Source: Chrysogorgia sp. JL179-B06 | Taxonomy: Eukaryota; Cnidaria; Anthozoa; Scleralcyonacea; Chrysogorgiidae | Assembly: GCA_035772405.1 (NCBI GenBank) | Contig: JAYKKM010000496.1 | Span: forward strand, 598,501-662,500 | Reading direction: 5' to 3' | DNA length: 64,000 nt | The notes under the pieces: model-generated | What the model saw: the letters and a program-made list of their open reading frames with translations, nothing else | Told to the model about the DNA's origin: nothing | Database searches by the model: none | Position numbers and translations under genes: made by a program | Shown here: positions 12,001 to 22,489 of the stretch, one piece after another | Layout: each line of letters begins with the position of its first letter | How positions within the stretch are numbered: the stretch's first letter is position 1

Positions 12001-14852
12001 AAACATCAGACTTCACTGTGAACTCATTGTATGCCAAAGCTTCTGGAGCTGTCCATTTGATAGGAAACTTTGCTCCTTGCCGTGCAGTGTACATATCTTC
12101 TCGAAGAAGCCTTGAGAGTCCAAAATCACCAACTTTAATTATATTGTTATTCGCAATCAGACAATTACGGGCAGCAAGATCCCTACATCACAGAATGTCA
12201 ATTAGCAATCTCCTTATAGTTTGTCAAAATCATTCATTATTTGTATCAGCAAACACACACTGACACACAACATAGAGGTTAAGTGAGGTGACTTCAGAAA
12301 GGAGATGCACAACTTTACCTGTGAATAAAATTCATTTCTTCTAGATATTTCATAGCAGATGCAATTTGTGACGCATAATACATTAGCATCAGAGCCTCAA
12401 GATGTTTACTTTTCTCTGAATCCCGTAAATAGTCCAGTAAGTTCCCACCTTCCATAAACTCGGTAATGATGTAGAAGGGGGCCTCTCTTGTGCAAACACC
12501 TAATAGTTGAACCAAGTTAGGGTGCTTAAGTTGTTTCATGACACCAGCTTCTCGGTGAAAGTCATTTACTTCCATTGTTTCTTCCTATGAAAGATAATAT
12601 TGTGTTCAAGTGATTTAAAAGATACAGTGAATGAGATTGACAAAAAATAATGATAACAATTTTGGAACAAGTACAGGTACAGATAAAAATATTGGTTTGA
12701 TACAATACACAAAGCACAGCATAATTATTTGTTTAAACACAACTCCCTCATTCCAGATATAGAAATACTGACAAAGGGCCTTCAAAACATTAACTTCCTA
12801 CACATTATTTTTGCAATACACAACATTTTAGAGTTTTCGATTTGTATCACAACACTGTACATTATGCAACAGTACAACATTAGTTTATAATGAACTACTT
12901 CACTGTAATTAATCTTATATTATTATTTCCTTATATACTTTTTATTCATGTTTTATGGCAATGCTAGCCTATAATGTTTTATTCAACTTTATTATTACCT
13001 TGAGAGTCTTAACTGCAACTTTCCTGTGGTGTTTCTTCCATAACCCTTCATAGACCTCACCATATTGACCACTATCCAATCTTTTCTTCATACAGATTTC
13101 CTCTCTTTCAACCTCCCATTCGTCGGGGTCGTGTGTTCCATATATTGTAGGTTTATCTGTCTTTGGTGCAGGATAATGAAGTGTCGTGACCAAACCATCG
13201 GAATGCTGTGAGTGATAGTGAACTAATTCGGCAAGAGTAGAAAACTTGTTCCCAGCTGCAATGTACAATTTTCCTTCTGAACTTTTGCTAACACGGTAAT
13301 GATAAACACGACCATCATACCGAATGGATACAGACATTTGTCCAGCAGTAGATTCACTCTCCCGAACCAAAAAACTACCATTTATCCCACTATTTAAACA
13401 AACTTCAGCCTTAATGCGAGATATTTGACCATGGTTCCATGAATGTTGACTGAGACTACCGATTGGAGTAATGTAGTTTTGTGGTAACCATCCAACTTGG
13501 CCATTTCTTAGCTGACCTCTACACCATTCCTCATTGTCATTATAAGAGACAACCCAAACCTCTTGGTTAGCTTTAATAGTCAATTGGTCATCTCCGTCAC
13601 CATTAAAATCATACAACGCGATGAATGAGCGAGGGTCGCAGGGCTCGGTCTCACTTATCTTTTCAATTGACTGCCATTTTCTTGAAGAGTTGAAATCAGG
13701 TATGTGATTGTCAGGAGTATCAGGCAATGGTCGATTATGAAATACATCTAGGTAAAAAATAAATATAGATTTACGGCATTGAAAGTACAATGCTTAGTTT
13801 TATATAGTCAGTCATGAGTTGACATTTGATTGGGTATATTGCATTATCACATGTCATATGTATCTGCCATGTAATGTTCAGCCATTACTGGAAATTAAGG
13901 CACTTTAACGGAAGATCTCCTGTGGTAGGCCAGTTCGAAAGGCTATTGCGGTAGGATAGCAATTGAAAAATGCTCAGTGTGGTAGGCTATTGCAGTAGGA
14001 TAGGCTGGATAGCTCGAAAAATCCTCAGAGTCAGTGTGGCAGGATATTGCGGTAGACCGATAGCACTCAAAGTTGTTGTTGACTTGTTATGCCTCCTCTA
14101 TAGTGAAAGTGTACCGTAATATACCCGTTGCAACTATACCAAATTAACATTACTATACTATTAGTCTATTACAACCGACATAGACAAAGTCATTGTATAA
14201 AAGATATATATATTGGTCATATTAACACTAGTTGGTTGCGGTAGCACGTGGCCCTGCGGTAAGACAGCAGTAACGATTGCGGCAGCCAAGGCAGTGCCAA
14301 TGCAGCAGTCATCCTGCAGCCACTCAGATGTACTTTCCACTATGGATGTTCAGTTTATTACTGTATATTGAAATCAACAATACATTTTTACATGTAAATT
14401 TTTTTTTTCAAAATAAAAGAAACCTAGTATTTATATATATATATATAAAAGTACTGTTAGATTTTGTATTAACTATATTGTCAGGTTAGCCCACAATTTA
14501 GGATATTCGCTCTAACAATATTAAGCCTCTCATATAATTACCCACTTAAATTGATACAATCAATTCGTTCTTGAACCACAAACAATGGAAATATAAATTG
14601 GAAAAACTTATCTTTACATTGAATAGTTCAAGCTGTCGACTTGATACCTTAGGCGCGAGTGTGAATAGTACGATTAAATATCGTCATACACTATATACAA
14701 CTATTACAGTGGTATGTATTAATGTATACATATTACAAACAAACTCTGTAATTATTATATTACGTACCCGATTCAGCATAACCTTTCTCAGTACCTTTCC
14801 CACGTCTCAAAGTCGATATTCTTAGGCCACTTTTGATCTGGGTTTGTCCCAT
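9007..14852 (-). CDS. ABL1: ABL-family non-receptor tyrosine kinase, 834 aa
   Basis: This is a cytoplasmic/nuclear tyrosine kinase linking receptors and adhesion to the actin cytoskeleton. Minus-strand exons are 14852-14768, 13747-12999, 12584-12319, 12182-11998, 11467-11315, 10785-10696 and 9983-9007; the phases agree throughout. The N-terminus MGQTQIKSG fits N-myristoylation, as in ABL1b. Domains are SH3 about 70-123 (ALYDF), SH2 about 131-220 (FLVRES, R157) and kinase about 239-505. Catalytic features are K275 (VAVK), HRDLAARN with D368, DFG at 386-388, activation-loop Y398 and the gatekeeper Thr in YIITEF. The glycine loop reads LDSGQYGEV, so the first Gly is Asp253. The tail (510-834) is Lys-rich then Pro-rich, with PPHPS repeats and PxxP motifs. 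No F-actin-binding domain is seen. The last codons overlap a possible splice donor, so a further exon is not excluded. The member (ABL1 or ABL2) cannot be assigned in an invertebrate. Confidence 0.93.
10057..10590. mobile_element. TA-flanked MITE with CAGTAAAAACC ends, in the last ABL intron
   Basis: The left end CAGTAAAAACCCGCGTATAA and right end TTATACGCAGGTTTTTACTG are inverted copies. Each is flanked by TA (10055-10056 and 10591-10592), which fits Tc1/mariner-type insertion. The interior repeats GGTTCTTATA motifs in both orientations. No transposase frame is present. Confidence 0.75.
10905..11118. mobile_element. CTTTGTG-family inverted-repeat element in ABL intron
   Basis: This copy begins with TTTGTGCACCAGACACAG and ends with the related inverted sequence near 11110. 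The interior GGTTAGG motifs match the copies at 5112, 21093 and 39458. Confidence 0.7.
13922..14055. repeat. Degenerate tandem repeat in ABL intron 1
   Basis: Two to three diverged copies of a unit of about 50-60 bp contain TGTGGTAGGCTATTGCGGTAGGATAG-like sequence, separated by CTCAG boundaries. It lies in the first ABL intron and no function is suggested. Confidence 0.45.
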
Positions 14853-15419
14853 ATTTGCAGAATCATTCACAAAACATTGATGCCTTAATATTTCCCCATT
14901 GTTTAGAATATTAAGAACACAATTCTTTCGTGTGTTTTAATATCATCTTGGCGACTGATCGTTGATTCGAGGATGCAGATGCATACACATGAACGAATAC
15001 AGTGAGGAAGTGGTCTTGATCCTGAACGTTGGAATTAAGAAAAACGAGATGAAAAGATCAAGACAACATAAATGAAATGATTGAATTTGTGTCTCGACTC
15101 TTTGTGACATTCAAGGCCAACCCCAGAGCGAACCGGAAATATATCATGCCAGCAAGAAGACTGGGGTTGAGATCTTCGGAAGTCGCCGCATGGCGTTAGA
15201 AAATTATTTGTGTCCACCCTTCCTTAATTGTATTCCTTATTTAGACACGAGAAATATATCTCAAGTGTATATTTTGACTATAAATATTGTGCGACAAGCT
15301 CAAGTTGGGCGAGGATGTTAGTAAATTAGATAATTGCTCACTTCCGATTACAGTCACGAATGAAATCCGATTGTTAAAGTCTATGTGAAGGATGGAATAT
15401 TTCTCCTCGCCACTTCAAG
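14853..15419. promoter_or_regulatory. Divergent promoter region ABL / DSN1
   Basis: Only 567 bp separate the two start codons, which point away from each other, so the region must hold the 5' UTRs and promoters of both genes. I see no convincing TATA box near either start. Confidence 0.5.
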
Positions 15420-18400
15420 ATGGCCACCACTACAGAAGTGAGATCTTCAGTTACAAGGTACGTAAAACTTGTTATAATCTTGGTAACTATTTAAAGAATT
15501 TCATTCAATAGACGTTCATGTAATGTTCATAGGTCAGACAGGGTTCAGACAGGAATCCAGCACTCAGCAGGGATTTTTAAAAATAATAAAGTGAAAAATA
15601 GAAATTTAGTGAGTGGTTCAAGTATTTTAATATTTTGTTTCTAGATCGAGTAAAAAGAAAAAGATGGTCACTTCAAACCAGGTATGATGTGATCATGATA
15701 TTTGATACTGGGGAGTAGGGTTAAGGTACAATTACAGATACAGCTCAAAATAGCATTGTTTCTTAACAGACACAATTATTAAAGGTGCCGTCAAGTCCGT
15801 TCTGCGCATGTGTGATATTTCAAACGTGGGTGACTCCATATGTCAACAAACTTCAACGGAATAGATTGGCAACAGTTCGAAAGCGAGTATCCGCCAAAGG
15901 TGGTGAAGGCGCGAGTGGTAGTTTGATATATTGTATTATCAACATTTAGGAACAGAACAGCTTTTTAGGTGGAAAAGCTCAAGCTTGGAAAACAAATCCG
16001 CAATACTTCTTGTTCAATGTTTATATAATGCAATGTAAACAAACGATGTAAACAGAAATGTGGACTTGTGCAGAACGGACTTGACTGCATTTTTAACAAT
16101 AATTATTTCTAAGCTGCAGGTAATGTATACAGCCTGCATACTGTCTTCAAACTTATTACGTACTTTTTTATCGTTTCAGGAAGAAGAATGTGATGCTGGC
16201 TTCCGGTTTACTAGACAAAGCAAGCGGTTAAGAAAACTAAATGAGGTACAAAATATATGAATCACATGAAAGTGTTGTCAGCTGCATATTATTGAAATAC
16301 AAATTGAAAAAGGTTGTTGTGAATGGCAACAACAAAATAAGAGAGAGAGAAAGCATTTAATCCTTATTTTAAACTATTTAGGTAAAAGAAGTGACACCCA
16401 CTAAAAGTGTCAAAAGCAGTGCAGGTACTTCTAGTGAAAAGCAGAAATCGCAGAGAACAAAAGAGAAAAAAAAACGGCGTTCAAGCTTTGTGAGAGGCAG
16501 GAAGCTGTGTCTGCCATTAGAGCTGGGTGAATCTGAACAATTGGCAACCATAAAAGGTGGATTATATTTATTAAATGAAGCTGACACTTGTGGCCATACT
16601 TCTCTCTTGTTTTATTCAATAAATTAATCTGACTACTAATATATTTGTGTCCTGTTTATGGCCAGGGCCGTTGGTATTAGTAGTATACTATACTGCAAAA
16701 TGTTGTGTTTTTACCTTTACTCTTTCTTTACCGGCCCAGTCACCACAAAGTCGTCAATCAAAAAACACAGCACACAGTAACGTAAGATTAAAAATTGAAA
16801 CTCAACAAGCACCAGGCACATTAGATCCACTCACACACCAAGTTTGATTTGATTTCATAGAAAACTCTGCAATTGGTGGCATTTTGAATTTTCATGATGC
16901 TACGTGGACGTGCAAGATGGGATTTTCTAGATATAATGCTAAATTTATATTAACATAATGTGTCTTGTTTGGGAAATTTAAAAGCACTAGTAAAAGCTGG
17001 TCTATTGGGCTTTCAGAAAATGTATAGCTTTCACAGCAGTTATGGTTATTTCCAAAGATATCAATAGAACAAAGAGGTGGTTCAATTTTGGATGTTTTTC
17101 AGCCGGATGGGAAAGAGTTAAGGGACTTTTTTTATTTAATTATATAGGGCTGCATAAAGACATTCCTGCTGAGTTAAGCTCAAATGAACGACTACTGCTG
17201 CTTTTTGAGAAGAGTTTACAAGTAGGACACATTTCTTTGATAAACTACTAAAAACAAAATACAACTTGTATTATAAATTATAATTACTTTAATAATGATT
17301 TTGATGTTAGTATTATCAATGATCCATTATTACAGTAGGTAATGTATTTTGCCTTCTTTAGCTCATGTCTGATAGGATAAAGAATGAAAAAGATGAAGAA
17401 GATCCAGATTTTGCTCAGGAAGGTGTGTCACTATAGGGTTCAAAATAGGGGCCGGCGATAGCCAGTGGATTCACAATGATTGCTGGCAATTTGCTAATGA
17501 AAAGCAGACAAACAAATGGGGAAAACCCATCCAGTTATTGGTAAGACATTGCCATGGAGTATAAGAAGATGCTGGTTGAATTTCATCATATCTATAGGTT
17601 AAAGGTACTATAGTTGTGCGAATTTTAAACATGGTGGACATAAAAAACAACAGTCTTTCTCAATCGTCAGTATCTCGTCACTAAATTCTTGGCAGTTTAC
17701 CACCTTTTCACTTTGCTAAGTGAATAAAGATGTTTTGGCCAAGAGAGATTCCAACCAAGCATGCTGCGGAAATGTTATTTTGAACTTTGCATTAAACCCT
17801 CTACAATATGCTTGGTTAGCAAGGTCCGAATTAGCGCTTCGCAAATCGCAAATTGCGAAGCGATTTTGAAAATTTCGAAAATCTGCGAAGTGATTTTTGG
17901 GACGCGACGCAAGTGATGTAAACTTCAATTATAGGACTTAATGATGTTACACTACGTTGTAAGACGTTACGCTACGTTGTAAGACGCTACACTACGTTGT
18001 AAGGCGTTACGCTACGTTGTAAGACGTTACGCTACGTTGTAAGACGTTACGCTACGTTGTAAGGCGTTACGCTACGTTGCAAGACGTTACGCTACGTTGT
18101 AAGACGTTACACTACGTTGTAAGACGTTACGCTACGTTGTAAGACGTTACGCTACGTTGTAAGACGTTACGCTACGTTGTAAGACGTTACGCTACGTTGT
18201 AAAGCGTTAAGCTACGTTGTAAGACGTTACGCTACGTTGTAAGACGTTACGCTACGTTGTAAAGCGTTAAGCTACGTTGTAAGACGTTACACTACGTTGT
18301 AAGACGTTACGCTACGTTGTAAGACGTTACGCTACGTTGTAAGACGTTACGCTACGTTGTAAGACGTTACGCTACGTTGTAAGACGCTACGGTTACGCTA

Positions 18401-21400
18401 CGTTGAAAGACTTTCCGCTACGTTTTAAGGCGTTACGCTACTTTTAAGAGGTTACGCTACGTTGTAAAACGTTACGCTAAGTTGTAAGACGCTACGCAAC
18501 GTTGTACGACCCTACGCAACGTTGTACGACCCTACGTAAAACTGTAACACGTTACGCTACGTTGTAAGACGTTACGCAACGTTGTAAGACGTTACGGTTA
18601 CGCTACGTTGAAAGAGTTTCCGCTACGTTTTAAGGCGTTACGCTACTTTTAAGAGGTTACGCTACGTTGTAAAACGTTACGCTAAGTTGTAAGACGCTAC
18701 GCAACGTTGTACGACGCTACGTAAAACTGTAACACGTTACGATACGTTGTAAGACGTTACGCAACGTTGTAAGACGTTACGCAACGTTGTAAGACGCTAC
18801 GCAACGTTATAAGACGCTACGCAACGTTATAAGACGCTACGCAACGTTGTAAGACGCTACGCAACGTTGGGAAATGTTACTCTACATTGTGACACTAAAG
18901 AAAAATGCGAAGCTGTTTTGGAGCGCTAATTCGGACCCTGGTTAGCCATTAATATTATTTGGAAAAGGGAATAACTATATAAGTTATCTCATTTTTAGCT
19001 GAGGAAATTATTACTGACCTTAAAGCAACCATAAAGGCTGCTTTGTCTGAGACAGAGGTGTGTCAGGAAGCAAAAGAGAATGATAGGTAACTAGTATTTT
19101 AAAGAAATTAATGAAATTATCACCAAATTATTACTTTATTTATTTACTCCACAAATGTTTCTCAAACTTTATAAAATCTAGAATTATCATTCCAAATCCA
19201 AAAAATGAGCAGCTGGAGGTATATGTTAAAAAAAGTGAAGATATATCCAAGAGGTAATTAAGAAAGGAAAGGAAAGTTCAAGTGAAATGGGAATACAGTT
19301 GAAGCAGCCACCCTCAGGGAACTGGCGAGTGCCATGGAAGGAATTTGTCAAAATTAGCATAAAACGTTGTGGAAACATCACTTTATTTGAATACGAAAAC
19401 ACGTTTGAAGTATTGTGACAACTGTTGCACACACACATACATATTTAGAGTTTCTTATTATTACAACGAATATTTATACAGGATAAACCTATTAGTACAA
19501 AAAACACTGCTAGTATTAGTTTTTAGATTATTTTTATCACCTTCCAATAATACTATTTCTGACTCCTATGAGTGATATCTTTCATTACTTTTTCAAAACC
19601 TTTGTATTAAAACTGTGTATTAAATTTTTGGTGGTTGCTTAATAGGGGTAAAAATAATTAGTAGAACTGTATCGGGACGGCCAAAAGGTGGCACTGACAG
19701 CTTTAGCGGGCTGCTTAATAGGGGTTTCATTTACAGTATTATACTGATAATAGTTTCGGGAGTTAGATACTGGCCGCTTACTATGGGGGTGGCTGGTTAA
19801 TAGGGGTTCAACTGTAATAAAGCAAAGTGAATTTTGAATTTCATAGAATGATACTAGAAGACAAAGAGTGGGAAGTACTACTACATAAATATCAAGACGA
19901 ATGTGCGTCATTTGAAAGGTAACAAAACCTACCGTCCTGTGTCGAGTTTAAGACTTAACCTTCAAACTCACTATTCTGGATTTTTGTTTATATTGTCTAG
20001 ACAGTCAATAAATAAAAACAATTATAATGAACTAGGCGTGGATGGCTTGTCTTCGGAACAGAAAGAGCTATTTAGTTGTGCACTTCCTCTGAATAAAATA
20101 ATGAACAGGACAAATGAAATGATGCTGAAATCTTTCCTTATGGTAAAAGCTTTAGTTTCCTTTGTTGCTGCTAGTAATTTATGAATATTTTAATTGGTAA
20201 TAATGTGGAGTCCATGATTGTAATCTAATCCTTTTTCAGATAGATGAGGTTTCTAAATTTACTAAGACTGTCAAAGCATTTAGTGGTGTGTCGGAGAGCT
20301 ATATCAATGAAAGCTTAAAAGCCTTAGGTATGTTGATATTGTATATGATCTACATCTATCTTCTCCTAACAATATCAATGGTTAACCAAGTATTGAGGTA
20401 ATGAGAATAAAGAAAATGATCACCAAAGATGAACTCAGAGCTGTTTTTAAAACAACTTCTCCCAACTAAATACTATAATAATGCTTGGAGACCAATGAGG
20501 AGAATTTATATGTTGATCTGAGGAGTAAAGGGTAAAATGATAACTTTTTAGTGGTTACATTATTTAAATACAGTTGTACTACCGTAAACCTCCGAATATA
20601 AGCCCCCCCCCCCATGTATAAGCCTACCAATTTACTAACACTCTCACCATTCCAAATATAAGCCCACCCGTATATAAACCCATGGGCTTATACATGGACA
20701 AGAAAAACTAACACGAGAACAAGGTTACATCATGCCATTACCAGAAGAATAATTTCATCTTCAAACTTCGAGTGAGGAAGAAGACAACAACGTCGACTAT
20801 GATGCTATCGGAGGGCAATACCAGCAGCACTGCCACTGATGAGGACTATGACGATATCTAACTTAATGGTATCTTATGCTAGTTTATATGTTAACCTTGT
20901 CTGTATATAAGCCCCCCCATGTACAGTATAAGCCCACCAAAAAGTGCTTACGAACGAATATACGGTAAGCCCAGGGCTTATATTCAGAGGTTTACGGTAT
21001 CAATATACAAATCCTGGGTGAAATTTACATACAGTAAGTTCCCATAATATATGAAATTGCACAGACTATTGTTAGTATTGGCATCTTCTTTGTGTGCCAG
21101 ACACACAATGGACCCAGATTACGTCGTAGACACATCAAGGTTCAGAAGCTTTACAAGAACAAAAACCCTAACCACTAACCCTACTTTTAAACTAAATATT
21201 TCAATGATGTGATAGACTGTGTCCATTACACAAAGTAGCAGCCTTATTACCGTATTAAGATACAAAATTAAAATCAACTGTTATTTCTAAAATAAAGCAT
21301 TATTGTGAGTTAGAATTGGATTATGTTCAGAGTCTGAGATATTTATACAAACCTTCAGTCCAAATTATTAATTCATTGCTTGTCAGCAGGGCATTAATAC

Positions 21401-21554
21401 TAAGTTTAATGAAAATGCTTCACGTGTGGAAGGTCCCATTAATGTCTTATTTATTTTTCTAGGTAAAACATCATTTGATGGAGTCATTGAAACTCCACAT
21501 AAATTAATAAAAGGAACATTGGGTAACAAAGATAAACTTGCATCAAAAACTTAA
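15420..21554 (+). CDS. DSN1: DSN1, Mis12 kinetochore complex subunit, 334 aa
   Basis: DSN1 is a structural subunit of the Mis12 complex, which connects centromeric CENP-C to the outer kinetochore. Exons are 15420-15457, 15645-15681, 16180-16245, 16382-16556, 17148-17221, 17362-17422, 18999-19086, 19182-19253, 19847-19918, 20001-20142, 20240-20327 and 21463-21554. The joined length of 1005 bp is exactly 335 codons. The basic motif KRRSSFVRGRK (about residues 80-90) is followed by LHKDIPAELSSNERLLLLFE, the most conserved block of the family. The rest is acidic and helical, as expected for the coiled rod. In vertebrates the basic RRxS motif is an Aurora B target that controls CENP-C binding. Intron 6 contains a 20-bp minisatellite, and other introns contain MITEs. 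An AATAAA at 21932 is a possible poly(A) signal. Confidence 0.88.
15783..16092. mobile_element. TTAA-flanked MITE with AGGTGCCGTCAAGTCCG ends, DSN1 intron 2
   Basis: The left end AGGTGCCGTCAAGTCCGTTC and right end GAACGGACTTGACTGCATT are inverted copies. TTAA flanks both sides (15779-15782 and 16093-16096). A second copy lies at 42749-43035. TTAA targets are used by piggyBac and Kolobok elements. Confidence 0.8.
17823..18937. repeat. Foldback element with a 20-bp minisatellite core, DSN1 intron 6
   Basis: The core (about 17941-18870) is some 45 copies of a 20-bp unit, GTTACGCTACGTTGTAAGAC, with point variants. A block that includes GGTTACGCTACGTTGAAAGA is itself duplicated near 18391 and 18596. 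The array is bordered by inverted arms, GGTCCGAATTAGCGCTTCGC at the left and GAGCGCTAATTCGGACC at the right, so the satellite lies inside a foldback transposon-like unit. Confidence 0.85.
19627..19815. repeat. Short dispersed-repeat-like stretch with AATAGGGGTT motifs
   Basis: Three direct copies of a GCTTAATAGGGGT or GGTTAATAGGGGT motif occur at about 19636, 19710 and 19794, ending with TTCAACTGTA. It looks like a decayed short element in DSN1 intron 8. I found no clear terminal inverted repeat. Confidence 0.4.
20582..20997. mobile_element. TA-flanked MITE with CCGTAAACCTCCGAATATAA ends, DSN1 intron 11
   Basis: The left end CCGTAAACCTCCGAATATAA and right end TTATATTCAGAGGTTTACGG are inverted copies, each with TA outside. 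Internal ATAAGCCC motifs occur repeatedly. There is no coding capacity. Confidence 0.75.
21093..21236. mobile_element. CTTTGTG-family element, reverse orientation, DSN1 intron 11
   Basis: It starts with CTTTGTGTGCCAGACACACA and ends with the related GTCCATTACACAAAG. The interior has CCCTAACC motifs in the orientation opposite to the 10905 copy. It is shorter than the other copies through an internal deletion. Confidence 0.65.
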
Positions 21555-22489
21555 AAAAGTAGGTACTTTGAAAGGTCTATAGTATGAGTATAACCATGTA
21601 ACATAGCAATAGCTTTTGATGATCAGCATTACAGTGTAGGATATAGATAAAGTTCTTTCATCTGGTGACACCTGACCTGAAGGACACGTCATCCAAAACA
21701 TCATCCATGAAGATATGTATGTACTCTTACTTAAGTATTTTTCAACACATTGAAATTCTCAAATACAGTGAACTCTCTCTAAGGCGGACACATAATCTCG
21801 GCCGCTTTTACATTATTTACTATAATGACACTCCTCTAAGGCAGACACCCCTCTAAGGCGGACAACAAATTTGGCCCCCGAAGGTGTCTGCCTTAGAGAG
21901 AGTTCACTGTATATAAAAGTGTGTTCTAAACAATAAAAATCTGAGAAAATGTTTTCGTCTCATGGGCCCTTTTATTTTATTATAATTATTATTTTATTTC
22001 CTATTATGTAATACTTTCGTCCGTTTCTGTGAAGCATTAAATTGTTTGTTCAGTCCAGTGTACGTGTTACGTTGTCTTGTATGAGTTGACGTTGTTGTTC
22101 TTGGTATAAATGCCCTCATAAAAACATCTGCAAATTCCTAGAGACAATAATTATATTATAATTAGCAAAGTATATTTGATTAAATAAAATAATAATGTTG
22201 ACTTAAATAACTGTCAGGACTAGAAGCTGGTTGTACATGTGAGTTGATTGAACATAGTTGTAAAAGCTTCATTAATGTTTGCAATTGAGAAGAATATTAT
22301 ATACAACAGCACGTTGGCTCACGTCATTACTGTATTAACATTTGAAAACAAAGTTTAAATATACATTTTTCAATTGTCTTAGATAGTTATTTATATTTGG
22401 ACAATTGTATTTCAAGATATTCAATTTATCTGTATTTTAACACTTTCTCATTTTTAAACATGTTTAACATGTTGGTTTTTAATAATTTA
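21555..22489. other. Convergent intergenic region DSN1 / QSOX
   Basis: This is the shared 3' side of two convergent genes. It contains a TA-flanked MITE (21766-21909) and an AATAAA at 21932-21937. I see nothing else. Confidence 0.6.
21766..21909. mobile_element. 144-bp TA-flanked MITE with CAGTGAACTCTCTCTAAGG ends
   Basis: The left end CAGTGAACTCTCTCTAAGGC and right end GCCTTAGAGAGAGTTCACTG are perfect inverted repeats, flanked by TA at both sides (21764-21765 and 21910-21911). The interior repeats CTCTAAGGC(G/A)GACA. This points to a Tc1/mariner-type target. Confidence 0.85.

Noticed and set aside
16735..16788. A stretch bounded by AG and GT that could be an extra DSN1 exon
   Set aside because: Including it between 16556 and 17148 introduces an in-frame stop. 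Skipping it gives a clean frame.
17941..18870. Possible CRISPR-like array of regular 20-bp repeats
   Set aside because: The copies are contiguous with no unique spacers, and the locus is an animal intron. It is a minisatellite.
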